Source of the DNA: Corynebacterium sp.
GTDB taxonomy: Bacteria > Actinomycetota > Actinomycetes > Mycobacteriales > Mycobacteriaceae
Assembly (NCBI RefSeq): GCF_022712195.1
Contig: NZ_JALAGY010000025.1
Location: 1 to 58,565 of the forward strand
Reading direction: 5' to 3'
Length of the DNA stretch: 58,565 bases
Under the pieces are notes generated by a model. It had not been told where the DNA came from. It did not search any database and saw only the letters and a program-made list of their open reading frames with translations. A program made the translations under genes and the position numbers. Shown here piece by piece: positions 41,751 through 49,923 of this stretch (position 1 is the first letter of the stretch; each line of letters begins with the position of its first letter).

Positions 41751-43052
41751 ATGGAGGGGATGACGCCCGTGGTGAGACCAACATTCCGGGATCTCGGTGT
41801 GGCCGCCGAGATCGTCGACGCGCTCGAGGAGGACGGGATCGCGGAGGCCTTCGCGATCCAGGAGCGCACCCTGCCGCTCGCCCTGGTCGGCAAGGACCTG
41901 ATCGGGCAGGCTCGCACCGGAATGGGCAAGACACTGGGCTTCGGCATCCCCCTGCTGGACCGGCTCTTCGACGACGCCGGGATCGCCGAACTCGACGGGA
42001 CCGTCCGCGGACTGGTCGTGGTCCCCACCCGAGAGCTCGGGATCCAGGTCGCCGGGGACCTCTCGGCCGCCGCACGCCACCTCTCCGTCGGTGGCCGTCC
42101 GTTCACCGTGACCACGATCTACGGGGGTGTGCCCTTCGAGAAGCAGACCGCCGCGCTGGAGGCCGGCACGGACCTGGTCGTCGGCACGCCCGGGCGTCTG
42201 CTCGACCTGTCACGCCAGGGCCACCTCGACCTCTCGCACGTCGAGGTGCTCGTCCTCGACGAGGCCGACGAGATGCTCGACCAGGGCTTCCTCGACGACG
42301 TGAAGAAGATCATGGCGCAGACCGCCGAGAGCCCGCAGACCATGCTCTTCTCCGCGACGATGCCGGGGCCGATCGTGGCCCTGACCCGGCAGTTCATGAA
42401 CCGTCCGGTGCTGATCCGCGCGGACCTCGAGGATGCGCGCGCCACCCACGTCACCACGCGGCAGATCGTCTTCCAGTCGCACAAGCTCGACCGGATGAGT
42501 GTGCTCGCCAGGATCCTGCAGACTCCGGGCCGGGGCCGCACCATCGTCTTCGCCCGGACGAAGCGCCAGGCGGCGATCATCGCCGGCGATCTCGCCGAGC
42601 TCGGGTTCGACGTCGGCGCCGTGCACGGTGACATGCGGCAGAAGGACCGCGAGAACTCCCTGAACGCCTTCCGGGAGGGACGGGTGAGCGTGATGGTGGC
42701 CACCGACGTCGCCGCCCGCGGCATCGACGTCGACGACGTCACCCACGTCATCAACTACCAGGTCCCCGACGACGACAAGACCTACGTGCACCGCATCGGC
42801 CGGACGGGGCGTGCCGGACGCTCCGGCGTGGCCGTCACCCTGGTCGGCTGGGACGAGGTCACCCGGTGGCGCGCCATCGACGAGACGCTCGACCTCGGCC
42901 GGCATGATCCGCCGCAGTGGTTCTCCGGCTCGCCGGAGTTCCTCGCCGAGTTCGAGCTGCCCGGGGACGTCCGGGACCGGGTCGGGCCGCCGCGGAAGGT
43001 GCAGGGGTCGGCGTCCGCGACGGCCCCGGCGAAGAGGAGACCACGGCCGTGA
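41751..43052 (+). CDS. DEAD-box RNA helicase (RhlE-like)
   Basis: 433 residues from the ATG at 41751, chosen because GGAG lies six bases upstream (in-frame ATGs also exist at 41706 and 41760). Motifs: FAIQERTLPLAL (Q motif), ARTGMGKTLGFGIPLL (Walker A; AxTGxGKT), VVVPTREL (Ia), VGTPGRLLDL (Ib), LVLDEADEML (II), LFSATMPG (III, SAT), TIVFARTKRQA (IV), VMVATDVAARGIDV (V) and YVHRIGRTGRAGRSG (VI). It corresponds to M. tuberculosis Rv3211. Likely roles are ribosome assembly or mRNA turnover. It overlaps the next gene by four bases (GTGA), so the two are coupled. Confidence 0.95.
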   Translation: MEGMTPVVRPTFRDLGVAAEIVDALEEDGIAEAFAIQERTLPLALVGKDLIGQARTGMGKTLGFGIPLLDRLFDDAGIAELDGTVRGLVVVPTRELGIQVAGDLSAAARHLSVGGRPFTVTTIYGGVPFEKQTAALEAGTDLVVGTPGRLLDLSRQGHLDLSHVEVLVLDEADEMLDQGFLDDVKKIMAQTAESPQTMLFSATMPGPIVALTRQFMNRPVLIRADLEDARATHVTTRQIVFQSHKLDRMSVLARILQTPGRGRTIVFARTKRQAAIIAGDLAELGFDVGAVHGDMRQKDRENSLNAFREGRVSVMVATDVAARGIDVDDVTHVINYQVPDDDKTYVHRIGRTGRAGRSGVAVTLVGWDEVTRWRAIDETLDLGRHDPPQWFSGSPEFLAEFELPGDVRDRVGPPRKVQGSASATAPAKRRPRP

Positions 43053-44386
43053 ACCGGACCGTCAACCGGGATCGTCACCGGCGGGGACGTGGTGTCCCCC
43101 CCGAACGACGTTCCCGTACCGACCTGACGGTCACGGCGGTGATCACCGTCGCGGTCCTGCTGCTGGTCCTGGGGACCTGGTTCTTCTCCGACTCGCGGGG
43201 CACCTCGCACACCGAAGCCGGCCCCGGGGAGGCCGTCGCTCCCCCGGCGGCGGCCGAGGCACCGCCGGAGAGCCTGCAGGAGATCTGGCGGGCCCGCTCC
43301 GAAGCCCCCGGGACTCCCGGGGCCTCCGGCACGTCCGCTGAGCCGGTGCTCGTCGACGGCACCGCCGTCGTCCGCGACGGGAACCGGGTGGCCGGTGTGT
43401 CCGTGGAGGACGGCCACGAGGCGTGGAGCTACAGCCGTGACCGGGAGCTGTGCGGGGTGGCGGGCAACTGGGGACGTGTCGTCGCGGTCTACCGGGGGCC
43501 GAAGGGGTGCTCGGACGTCACCTCCCTCACCGCCTCCACCGGCCGCTACCAGGACACCCGGTCCTCACTGGGCAGTGGGGACGTCCGGCTGTTCCGCTCC
43601 CTCGACCATGTCGGGGTGCTCAGCGACGACCGGGTGGAGCTGTGGCGTTCCGACCTGGTCCGGACGGTGGAGGTCGGGCATGTCGAGGCCCCTGTCTCCG
43701 CGGACGCCCAGCCGCTCGACGGCTGCCGTTTCACCTCCGCGCAGACCAGGAAGGACCTGCTCGCCGTCCTGGCGGACTGCGACCGGGAGGACGGCAAGGG
43801 CACGGTCAGCCTGCAGGTCGCAGACCCGGACGAGTCCGGGGAACCCGAGGTGACCCACGAGTTCACCGTCCCCCCGGACGCCGAGCTGGTCGGGGCCGCC
43901 CAGGAGGCCGCGGTGATCTACGTGCACGGTGACGGGCGCCGGGCCGCCGACGCCGACGACTTCTCCGGCAGCCGCTTCCAGGTCCTGCACACCGACGGGT
44001 CCTTCGAGCAGCACCCCGCGGACCCGTCCCCAGCACTGGCGCACCTCGCCGACGGGAGGGGCGATGACCCGTTCGTTCCGGCCACCGGGGACCTCCCCCA
44101 CCACATGACATGGTTCAACGGCGAACGGCTCGTGGGCTTCGGCCCGACGAACCTGGAACCGCGCTTCAGCGTCCCGGCGCTGGGGCCCGGGGCCGCGATG
44201 GCGGGGTCGCTGCTGGTCCCGGTGCCCGGAGGCGTCGCCGTGGTCGACTGGGACACCGGCGACGTCGAGAGGACCGTCCCGGTGGACCGCGGGGACTACG
44301 ACGGCCCGGTCACCCTCCGCGTCCAGGGCGACGTGGTCGTCGAACAGCGTGGCGACGAGATGGTGGCCCTGCGTCAGCGGGCGTAA
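43049..44386 (+). CDS. Rv3212-like membrane-anchored beta-propeller-type protein
   Basis: 445 residues from a GTG that overlaps the helicase stop codon. A short basic N-terminus is followed by one membrane segment (VTAVITVAVLLLVLGTWFF, ~residues 28-46). The extracytoplasmic part has repeats of the quinoprotein/WD type, such as LVDGTAVVRDGNRVAGVSVEDG, AWSYSRDRELCGVAGNW and VAVVDWDTGDVERTVPVD. Cys residues (LCGVAG, KGCSD, GCRF, DCDRE) probably form disulfides. The position after the DEAD helicase is the same as Rv3211-Rv3212 in M. tuberculosis. No catalytic motif; function unknown. Confidence 0.82.
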   Translation: MNRTVNRDRHRRGRGVPPERRSRTDLTVTAVITVAVLLLVLGTWFFSDSRGTSHTEAGPGEAVAPPAAAEAPPESLQEIWRARSEAPGTPGASGTSAEPVLVDGTAVVRDGNRVAGVSVEDGHEAWSYSRDRELCGVAGNWGRVVAVYRGPKGCSDVTSLTASTGRYQDTRSSLGSGDVRLFRSLDHVGVLSDDRVELWRSDLVRTVEVGHVEAPVSADAQPLDGCRFTSAQTRKDLLAVLADCDREDGKGTVSLQVADPDESGEPEVTHEFTVPPDAELVGAAQEAAVIYVHGDGRRAADADDFSGSRFQVLHTDGSFEQHPADPSPALAHLADGRGDDPFVPATGDLPHHMTWFNGERLVGFGPTNLEPRFSVPALGPGAAMAGSLLVPVPGGVAVVDWDTGDVERTVPVDRGDYDGPVTLRVQGDVVVEQRGDEMVALRQRA

Positions 44387-44841
44387 CGCCGGGCTGCCCA
44401 CTCCACGGCCGTGGGGTTGAACATCAGCGCCAGTCCGACGACACCGACCGCAGCAGTCGGCAGTCCCAGCTCCGGACGCCCCGAGGAGAACATGTAGACA
44501 GAGATCAGCACGAGGAAGAGCTGGAGCATCGCCACCGGCCCCCGGCCCCACCGGCGTCCGGTGGACAGGCACCAGCCCGCCACGGCGACCACTCCGCCGA
44601 AGAACCCGAACCACGCCGCGGTCCCCCACCCGTAGCCGATCGACTCCGCGGCGACGCCACCGAACTGCGCGGTGGTGTCCTCGTCGCCCCGCACGGCACC
44701 GACGGCGAGGTAGACCGCGAAGGCGAGTCCGGCGATCCCCTCGACCAGCCCGATCCACCCCGCCCACCGCACGCTCGGGGGGAGGACCAGTGCCGTGCCG
44801 TCGTCGTGGTTCCCGGGTCGCTTCGGATTCTCAGGGCTCAT
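44374..44841 (-). CDS. Small four-TM membrane protein, unknown function
   Basis: 155 residues from the ATG at 44841, which is preceded at eight bases by TACAAT on the minus strand. About four hydrophobic segments are visible (WAGWIGLVEGIAGLAFAVYL, GTAAWFGFFGGVVAVAGW, MLQLFLVLISVYMF and LPTAAVGVVGLALMF). Homologues are annotated only as hypothetical membrane proteins of Corynebacteriales. The 3' end overlaps the convergent Rv3212-like gene by 13 bases. No enzymatic or transport motif is recognised. Confidence 0.78.
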   Translation of the reverse strand: MSPENPKRPGNHDDGTALVLPPSVRWAGWIGLVEGIAGLAFAVYLAVGAVRGDEDTTAQFGGVAAESIGYGWGTAAWFGFFGGVVAVAGWCLSTGRRWGRGPVAMLQLFLVLISVYMFSSGRPELGLPTAAVGVVGLALMFNPTAVEWAARRYAR

Positions 44842-45069
44842 GGGTGCAGATTGTACTGTTCGACGCCGTCCACCCCTCAACCGGCGGGGAGCCCGCCGGT
44901 GCGCACGGCAGCGCACGGCAGCGTACTGGACCGAGCTGTCCGTTAACCCACCCTTACCTAAAGGGCCAAATCATACCCCTGTGAGCTTAACCACAAAAAT
45001 GCCCGACCCCCTAGCGGACTCCACCGTGACGTGCCACTATTGCACATGTAACGGAGAGAGGGACACGAG

Positions 45070-45085
45070 GTTACGGACAGGTTAC
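45070..45085 (+). promoter_or_regulatory. GTTAC-N6-GTTAC direct repeat upstream of whcE
   Basis: Two GTTAC pentamers are separated by six bases, one helical turn apart, at 45070-45074 and 45081-45085. They lie ~50 bases before the whcE -10 candidate. The layout matches the consensus reported for the response regulator MtrA in actinobacteria. Confidence 0.45.
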
Positions 45086-45133
45086 ACAACCGGAACCGGC
45101 CCTACTTTTCCACCCGACACCATTACTGTGGCC

Positions 45134-45139
45134 TACTCT
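45134..45139 (+). promoter_or_regulatory. -10 candidate for whcE
   Basis: TACTCT; transcription from about 45146 would leave a ~135-base untranslated leader before the whcE ATG. No SigH-type GGAAT-N18-GTT promoter was found here on the plus strand. Confidence 0.35.
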
Positions 45140-45281
45140 ACCGTGGCCCGGTGCGTGTCAACGAATCCCCCACCGACGACTCCGAACCGTCCCCCACGGC
45201 GACGGGCATGACCGCCCGCCCACCTGCCCTGAGTGAACGGCTCGCCACACTGCACCAACACTGTTGAAGGAGAAGATCACC

Positions 45282-45545
45282 ATGGACTGGCGCCACGAAG
45301 CCATCTGCCGTTCCGAAGACCCCGAGCTGTTCTTCCCGGTGGGCAATTCCGGCCCCGCACTCGCCCAGATCGCCAAGGCGAAGCTGGTCTGCAACAAGTG
45401 CCCGGTCACCAACGCCTGCCTCGCCTGGGCCATCGAGTCCGGCCAGGACGCCGGCGTCTGGGGCGGCATGAGCGAGGACGAGCGCCGTGCGCTGAAGCGC
45501 CGCAACAACCGCGGCCGCGCCCGCACCCGCGTCGCCACCGCCTGA
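45282..45545 (+). CDS. whcE: WhiB-family Fe-S transcription regulator (WhiB1/WhcE)
   Basis: 87 residues with the four cluster ligands Cys9, Cys37, Cys40 and Cys46 (CNKCPVTNAC), the GVWGG turn and a basic C-terminal DNA-contact tail (KRRNNRGRARTR). The sequence is very close to M. tuberculosis WhiB1, including DPELFFPVGNSGPALAQIA. WhiB1 carries a nitric-oxide-sensitive 4Fe-4S cluster and binds the housekeeping sigma factor. The position next to rshA-sigH identifies it as the corynebacterial WhcE, reported to act in oxidative and heat stress. Start chosen at 45282 (GAAGGAG nine bases upstream). Confidence 0.96.
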   Translation: MDWRHEAICRSEDPELFFPVGNSGPALAQIAKAKLVCNKCPVTNACLAWAIESGQDAGVWGGMSEDERRALKRRNNRGRARTRVATA

Positions 45546-45647
45546 CCGCGACCCCGACGTACCCAGGGGTGATTTCTCCCCTGACGTACTCCCCCGGTAT
45601 CCTGAAACGGTTATACGTACCATCTACACCGTCAACGAGGAGCCGTC

Positions 45648-45722
45648 ATGAGCAAGCGTGGCCGCAAGCGTAAGGACCGTCGCAAGAACAAGGCGAACCA
45701 CGGTAAGCGTCCGAATTCCTGA
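45648..45722 (+). CDS. Ribosomal protein bL37 (24 residues)
   Basis: A very short, strongly basic protein, MSKRGRKRKDRRKNKANHGK followed by RPNS and a stop. GAGGAG lies five bases before the ATG. Sequence and size match bL37, the small actinobacterial large-subunit protein seen in mycobacterial ribosome structures; it sits near peptidyl-transferase-centre RNA. It lies between whcE and the convergent rshA and is followed by a strong hairpin. It is easily missed by gene finders because of its length. Confidence 0.93.
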   Translation: MSKRGRKRKDRRKNKANHGKRPNS

Positions 45723-45739
45723 TATTCGCACAGCACCGA

Positions 45740-45780
45740 CGAGGCCCGGCCCGGGATGAGACATCCCGGGCCGGGCCTCG
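45740..45780. terminator. Bidirectional terminator between bL37 and rshA
   Basis: An 18-bp perfect stem (45740-45757 with 45763-45780; core GAGGCCCGGCCCGGGAT) around a five-base loop, located between convergent genes. No T-run. Confidence 0.75.
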
Positions 45781-45790
45781 CTGTGAGAGA

Positions 45791-46123
45791 TCAGTCGGAG
45801 TAGCGGATCCTCACCGACGTCGTCGTCACCGTCGCCTGCAGGGAGGTCATGATCCGGCCGCGCAGTTCCTGCGGGGCCTGGCCACAGCACCGGGAGCGAA
45901 GGAGCTCACGGACCTGCTGCTCGATACCGAGCGCCTCCAGGCATGAGGGGCACGCGTCCACGTGCCGCTCGAGCCGGGCGCGGGCGCGGCGGTACTGCTC
46001 ACCCTCACAGTCACCGTTCTTGACGTCGATGTACTTGTAGAGCACCTCGACAAGCTCGTCGCACTCGCTCCGTCCCGTCCCGCTGCACGGGTTGTCGCCC
46101 ATGTTCCCAGGGTTGTCAGACAT
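45791..46123 (-). CDS. rshA: Zinc anti-sigma factor of SigH (RshA/RsrA type)
   Basis: 110 residues with the ZAS motif His54-x3-Cys58-x2-Cys61 (ERHVDACPSCLEALG). Additional Cys include Cys21 (a likely fourth zinc ligand or redox partner), Cys13, Cys39 and the vicinal pair in RSRCCGQAP. Oxidation of such thiols releases the sigma factor. It begins 15 bases after the sigH stop on the same strand, forming the standard sigH-rshA operon. The N-terminal ~20 residues are longer than in M. tuberculosis RshA; an ATG at residue 8 is a possible alternative start. Confidence 0.95.
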   Translation of the reverse strand: MSDNPGNMGDNPCSGTGRSECDELVEVLYKYIDVKNGDCEGEQYRRARARLERHVDACPSCLEALGIEQQVRELLRSRCCGQAPQELRGRIMTSLQATVTTTSVRIRYSD

Positions 46124-46138
46124 TCCTTGTCACACTCC

Positions 46139-46753
46139 TCAGATCTTCCCTGCCGGCCGCTTCGCCGTTCCGATGCCGTGCTCGACGGCGACGTCCTTGA
46201 GTTTCGCCCGCAGCTGCCGCCGACCGCGGTGCAGTCGGCTCATCACCGTTCCGATCGGCGTGTCCATGATCTCGGCGATCTCCTTGTACGGCAGCTGTTC
46301 GACATCCGCGTAGTAGACGACCATGCGGTAGTCGTCCGACAGGCTCATCAGGGCGTCCTGGATGCGCTTGTCGGGAATCCGGCGCAACGCCTCGATCTCC
46401 GCCGACTGCAGGCCGGTGGAGTCGTGCGACGCCGAATCAGCCAGCTGCCAGTCGGTGACCTCCTCGTCCGATGTCTCCTTCGGACGTCGCTGCGCCTTGC
46501 GGTACTGGTTGATGTAGGTGTTGGTGAGGATGCGGTACATCCACGCCTTCAGGTTGGTGCCGGGCCGGTAGGAGCCGAACGCCTGGAACGCCTTCATGTA
46601 GGCGTCCTGGACAAGGTCCTGGGCGTCGGCGGGATTGCGGGTCATCCGCAACGCCGCACCGTAGAGCTGGTCCAGCAGCGGCAGCGCATCCTCCTCGAAG
46701 CGTGCGAGCAGTTGCTCGTCGCTGTCACCGGTGCGCTTCACTGGGTTGTTCAT
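46139..46753 (-). CDS. sigH: Stress sigma factor SigH (ECF12/SigR type)
   Basis: 204 residues from the ATG at 46753, which has GGAAGGAG just upstream and lies ~25 bases after a SigH-type promoter. In-frame ATGs at 46816 and 46864 would add a poorly conserved extension and lie at or before the promoter. Region 2: [26 protein letters not shown] then [19 protein letters not shown]. Region 4: [25 protein letters not shown] then [19 protein letters not shown]. It controls thiol-oxidative and heat stress regulons (thioredoxin, Clp, mycothiol recycling) and is held by RshA. Confidence 0.96.
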   Translation of the reverse strand: MNNPVKRTGDSDEQLLARFEEDALPLLDQLYGAALRMTRNPADAQDLVQDAYMKAFQAFGSYRPGTNLKAWMYRILTNTYINQYRKAQRRPKETSDEEVTDWQLADSASHDSTGLQSAEIEALRRIPDKRIQDALMSLSDDYRMVVYYADVEQLPYKEIAEIMDTPIGTVMSRLHRGRRQLRAKLKDVAVEHGIGTAKRPAGKI

Positions 46754-46783
46754 GGGCTCCTTCCCGTTCACCCTGTCGGACTC

Positions 46784-46809
46784 AACGCCACGTGCGTCGG
46801 TCTTGTTCC
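46784..46809 (-). promoter_or_regulatory. SigH-type autoregulatory promoter of sigH-rshA
   Basis: On the minus strand GGGAAC (GGAA at 46809-46806) is followed 19 bases later by GTT (46786-46784), the SigR/SigH consensus GGAAT-N18-GTT. Transcription would start around 46776, about 23 bases upstream of the chosen sigH ATG. Confidence 0.75.
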
Positions 46810-46817
46810 CACCCATC

Positions 46818-47534
46818 TTAGTCCTGTGTGTGCGCCGTCCCCTCCCGGTCAGCCCCGCCAGCACCCGTGAGTTCCGGACCGTTCACGGCGACACTGCCCA
46901 CCCGGCGGTCGGCTTCCCTGGTGCGCAGCACGCCGAGCACCCGGTCACCGGGCACGGACGCCGCCAACGCCCGCCGGTCGTCGTCGGACCCGTCCAGCCA
47001 CGCCAGCGCCTCCTCCCCACCCGCAGCCCCGGTGCCGCCTGTACCGCCGGCACCCAGCAGCAGGGGCATACGGTCGTGCAACCAGTCGACCGGCCCCGCC
47101 GACGCCGTGGTCACCATGGTCGCCGTCAGTCGCGCCCCGCCGTCCCCGTCAGACGGACGGCACAGGCCCGCCGCCACGAGCGGGCCGGACGGGGCGTCGA
47201 CGTAGTGCGGCTGCCGGTCCTTCCACTCGTACCAGCCGTCCATGACGAACAGGCAGGGTGCCGACCCCCGGAAGCTGGCCTTGTCGAAGACGGTCTCCCC
47301 ACGGGCGTTGAACAGCACCGTGCCGGGACGCCAGGGCGCCGGATAGCCCCACTCCGCCGGCCCGAGGGTCACCGCACCGGCGAAGCGGCGGAGCACGGGG
47401 ACGGTGTGGGTCGGCGCGATGTTCCAGCTGGGCCGCGGCAACCTCCCCGCCACCCCGACCCGCTCACCGACGAGCCGCGACACCGCCGCGAGGACCGTCT
47501 CGGTGGTACTGAACATCACGTAGCGTCCGCACAT
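46818..47534 (-). CDS. SOS-response-associated peptidase / HMCES-YedK abasic-site protein
   Basis: 238 residues starting at MCGRYV, where Cys2 is the catalytic residue that forms a thiazolidine link with abasic sites in single-stranded DNA. Other conserved parts: [50 protein letters not shown] and the His of [13 protein letters not shown] Gly/Thr/Ala-rich insertion follows that His. The ATG at 47534 is chosen because cleavage after Met must expose Cys2. Divergent from aroA. The same position, between sigH and aroA, is seen in related genomes. Confidence 0.93.
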   Translation of the reverse strand: MCGRYVMFSTTETVLAAVSRLVGERVGVAGRLPRPSWNIAPTHTVPVLRRFAGAVTLGPAEWGYPAPWRPGTVLFNARGETVFDKASFRGSAPCLFVMDGWYEWKDRQPHYVDAPSGPLVAAGLCRPSDGDGGARLTATMVTTASAGPVDWLHDRMPLLLGAGGTGGTGAAGGEEALAWLDGSDDDRRALAASVPGDRVLGVLRTREADRRVGSVAVNGPELTGAGGADREGTAHTQD

Positions 47535-47580
47535 GTCACCGAAACTACCTCCGTTGGCCCACCTGTGGACCGGCACGTGG

Positions 47581-47586
47581 GATAAT
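47581..47586 (+). promoter_or_regulatory. -10 element for leaderless aroA
   Basis: GATAAT lies seven bases before the ATG at 47594. No ribosome site is present upstream of that ATG. Confidence 0.55.
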
Positions 47587-47593
47587 GGCGGCC

Positions 47594-48877
47594 ATGACAG
47601 CCGAACTGTGGCCTGCTCCCGTGGCCTCCTCCCCCGTGTCCGCGACCGTGTCTGTCCCCGGGTCGAAGTCGATCACCAACCGCGCCCTGGTGCTCGCCGC
47701 CCTGGCGGAGGGACCGAGTGTCGTCGAGGGTGCCCTGCGCAGCCGCGACACCGACCTGATGGCGGACGCCCTGAACGCTCTGGGGGCCTCGGTCGCCGTC
47801 GACGGGGACACCTTCACCGTTACCCCCGGTGAGCTGCACGGGGCGGAGATCGAGTGCGGTCTCGCGGGCACGGTCCTGCGGTTCCTCCCCCCGGTGGCGG
47901 CGTTGGCGGACGGGGAGGTCCTGTTCACCGCCGACGACGCGGCGCAGAAGCGTCCGATGGGCGGGACGTTGGCCTCGCTGGACGCCCTGGGCGCCCGGGT
48001 CACCGGTTCCGGCGACGCGGGCCGCCCACTGCCCTTCCGGGTCACCGGCACCGGTGGACTGCGCGGCGGCGAGGTCCACATCGACGCCTCGGCGTCGTCC
48101 CAGTTCGTCTCGGGCCTGCTGCTCGCCGGCGCCCGCTTCGACGACGGGGTGACCGTGGTGCACACCGGCACCGCGATCCCGAGTCTGCCGCACGTGGAGA
48201 TGACGGTGGAGATGCTGCGCGCGGCCGGTGTGCGGGTCGACACCGGGTTCAACCGGTGGACGGTGCACCCCGGGCCCGTCGCCGGCCGGCACTGGTCCGT
48301 GGAACCGGACCTGTCGAACGCCACGCCGTTCCTCGCCGCCGCGGCCGTCACCGGCGGCACGGTGCGGGTACCGGACTGGCCGTCGACGACCACCCAGCCC
48401 GGTGACCAGTTCCGGGTGATCCTGCAGGACATGGGGGCGGATGTCGAGCACCACACCCACAGCGGCGTGCTCGAGGTCACCGGTGCCGCGGGCGGGTCTC
48501 TGCAGGGCATCAGCTGGGACCTGCACGACGTCGGCGAGCTCACGCCCACCGTCGCCGCACTCTGCGCCGTCGCCGAGGGCCGCAGCCACCTCTACGGCAT
48601 CGCCCACCTGCGCGGGCACGAGACGGACCGGCTCGCGGCACTGCAGCGTGAACTGTCCTCGCTGGGCTGTGGGGTCACCCAGACCGAGGACGGACTGGTC
48701 ATCGACCCGCAGCCGTTGCGCGGCGGGGTGTGGCACACCTACGCCGACCATCGCATGGCGACCGCGGGGGCGGTTCTGGGCCTGGTCACCCCGGACGTCC
48801 TGGTGGAGGACATCGCCACCACCGCCAAGACACTGCCGGACTTCGACCTGCGGTGGACGCAGATGGTCGAGGGCTGA
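47594..48877 (+). CDS. aroA: 3-phosphoshikimate 1-carboxyvinyltransferase (EPSP synthase)
   Basis: The sixth step of the shikimate pathway and the target of glyphosate. 427 residues from the ATG at 47594. Characteristic parts: [20 protein letters not shown] (substrate-binding Lys and Arg), [18 protein letters not shown] (LAGTxxRF rather than NAGTAMR), [25 protein letters not shown] and [11 protein letters not shown]. The C-terminal end has [15 protein letters not shown] with the catalytic-domain Asp/His. Followed nine bases later by rsgA, so co-transcribed. Divergent from the HMCES gene. Confidence 0.97.
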   Translation: MTAELWPAPVASSPVSATVSVPGSKSITNRALVLAALAEGPSVVEGALRSRDTDLMADALNALGASVAVDGDTFTVTPGELHGAEIECGLAGTVLRFLPPVAALADGEVLFTADDAAQKRPMGGTLASLDALGARVTGSGDAGRPLPFRVTGTGGLRGGEVHIDASASSQFVSGLLLAGARFDDGVTVVHTGTAIPSLPHVEMTVEMLRAAGVRVDTGFNRWTVHPGPVAGRHWSVEPDLSNATPFLAAAAVTGGTVRVPDWPSTTTQPGDQFRVILQDMGADVEHHTHSGVLEVTGAAGGSLQGISWDLHDVGELTPTVAALCAVAEGRSHLYGIAHLRGHETDRLAALQRELSSLGCGVTQTEDGLVIDPQPLRGGVWHTYADHRMATAGAVLGLVTPDVLVEDIATTAKTLPDFDLRWTQMVEG

Positions 48878-48885
48878 GTGCACTG

Positions 48886-49908
48886 ATGGCACGTTCCAGC
48901 GGCAGGCGGCAGTACGACGAGTCCGACATCCGGGTCCGCCCGGGCAAGGGCACCCGCCCCAGGACGAAGGACCGTCCCGACCACAAGGACGCCCTCACCG
49001 GCATGGTCGTCACCAAGGACCGGGGACGCTGGGGGGTCGTCATCGACGGGAGCGACCCGGACGCCCCTCCGGCGATCTGCATGCGGGCCCGTGAACTCGG
49101 CCGCACCCCGGTCGTGGTCGGTGACCGGGTCGCGGTGGTCGGGGACGTCTCGGGACGCGACGGGACACTGGCCCGCATCGTCCGGCTGGAGGAGCGCTCC
49201 ACGGTGCTGCGCCGCACCGCCGACGACACCGACCCCTATGAACGCATCGTCGTCGCCAACGCCGACCAACTGCTGATCGTCACCGCCGTGGCCGACCCGC
49301 CGCCACGCTCGGGATTCGTCGAACGTGCCCTCATCGCGGCGTTCGTGGGTGGTCTCCGGCCGGTGCTCTGCCTGACCAAGTCGGACCTCGCCGACCCCTC
49401 CGCCTTCGCCGCAGAGTTCGCCTCCCTGGACGTGGAGGTGATACTCGGCGGGGTCGACGATCCGCTCGGCCCGGTGACCGACGTGGTCACCGGGCACCTG
49501 ACCGCACTGATCGGCCACTCGGGTGTGGGGAAGTCCACCCTGGTCAACCGGCTGGTCCCGGGCGCGGACCGTGAGACCGGCGTGGTGTCGGGCGTGGGCA
49601 AGGGACGGCACACCTCCACCCAGTCGGTGGCACTGCGCCTCCCCGGTGGCCCCGACGCCGGCTGGATCGTGGACACCCCGGGGATCCGCAGCTTCGGGCT
49701 CGCCCACGTGGACCCCGACACGGTGATCGGGGTCTTCGAGGACCTGGGCGCCGTCATCGGCGACTGCCCGCGGGGATGCACCCACGCCGGTCCCCCGTCC
49801 GACCCCGAGTGTGCCCTCGACTCCCTGACCGGTGCGAGTGCCCGACGGGTGACCGCGGTGCGCTCACTCCTGGAGGCCCTGCGCAGCAACAATGACTGGG
49901 AGATGTGA
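48886..49908 (+). CDS. rsgA: Ribosome small-subunit GTPase A (circularly permuted)
   Basis: 340 residues. The order of the G motifs is permuted, as in RsgA/YjeQ: LTKSDL (G4) comes before IGHSGVGKSTLVNRL (G1), then GRHTSTQS (G2) and DTPGIRSFG (G3). An N-terminal OB-like domain (CMRARELGRTPVVVGDRVAVVGDVS) precedes the GTPase, and a C-terminal zinc-knuckle region follows with CPRGCTHAGPPSDPECAL (Cys and His ligands). Helps mature the 30S subunit. The ATG at 48886 is close after aroA with a weak ribosome site. Confidence 0.96.
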   Translation: MARSSGRRQYDESDIRVRPGKGTRPRTKDRPDHKDALTGMVVTKDRGRWGVVIDGSDPDAPPAICMRARELGRTPVVVGDRVAVVGDVSGRDGTLARIVRLEERSTVLRRTADDTDPYERIVVANADQLLIVTAVADPPPRSGFVERALIAAFVGGLRPVLCLTKSDLADPSAFAAEFASLDVEVILGGVDDPLGPVTDVVTGHLTALIGHSGVGKSTLVNRLVPGADRETGVVSGVGKGRHTSTQSVALRLPGGPDAGWIVDTPGIRSFGLAHVDPDTVIGVFEDLGAVIGDCPRGCTHAGPPSDPECALDSLTGASARRVTAVRSLLEALRSNNDWEM

Positions 49909-49923
49909 GCCCGGCGCCCCGGA

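Larger units (their letters stand above)
44842..45281. other. 440-base intergenic region upstream of whcE
   Basis: No gene is supported. It is less GC-rich than its surroundings and dense in possible regulatory elements. These include a -10 for the minus-strand membrane gene (TACAAT, 44850-44855), a DtxR-like half site with inverted repeat CCCTT/AAGGG (44951-44965), a GTTAC-N6-GTTAC direct repeat (45070-45085), and a TACTCT -10 candidate for whcE (45134-45139) giving a ~135-base 5' leader. Confidence 0.6.

Noticed and set aside
45089..45118. SigH promoter for whcE on the plus strand
   Set aside because: GGAA is present in the region, but no GTT follows at the required distance in the whcE direction; only a minus-strand match (GGAA-N17-GTT) exists, pointing away and with off spacing.
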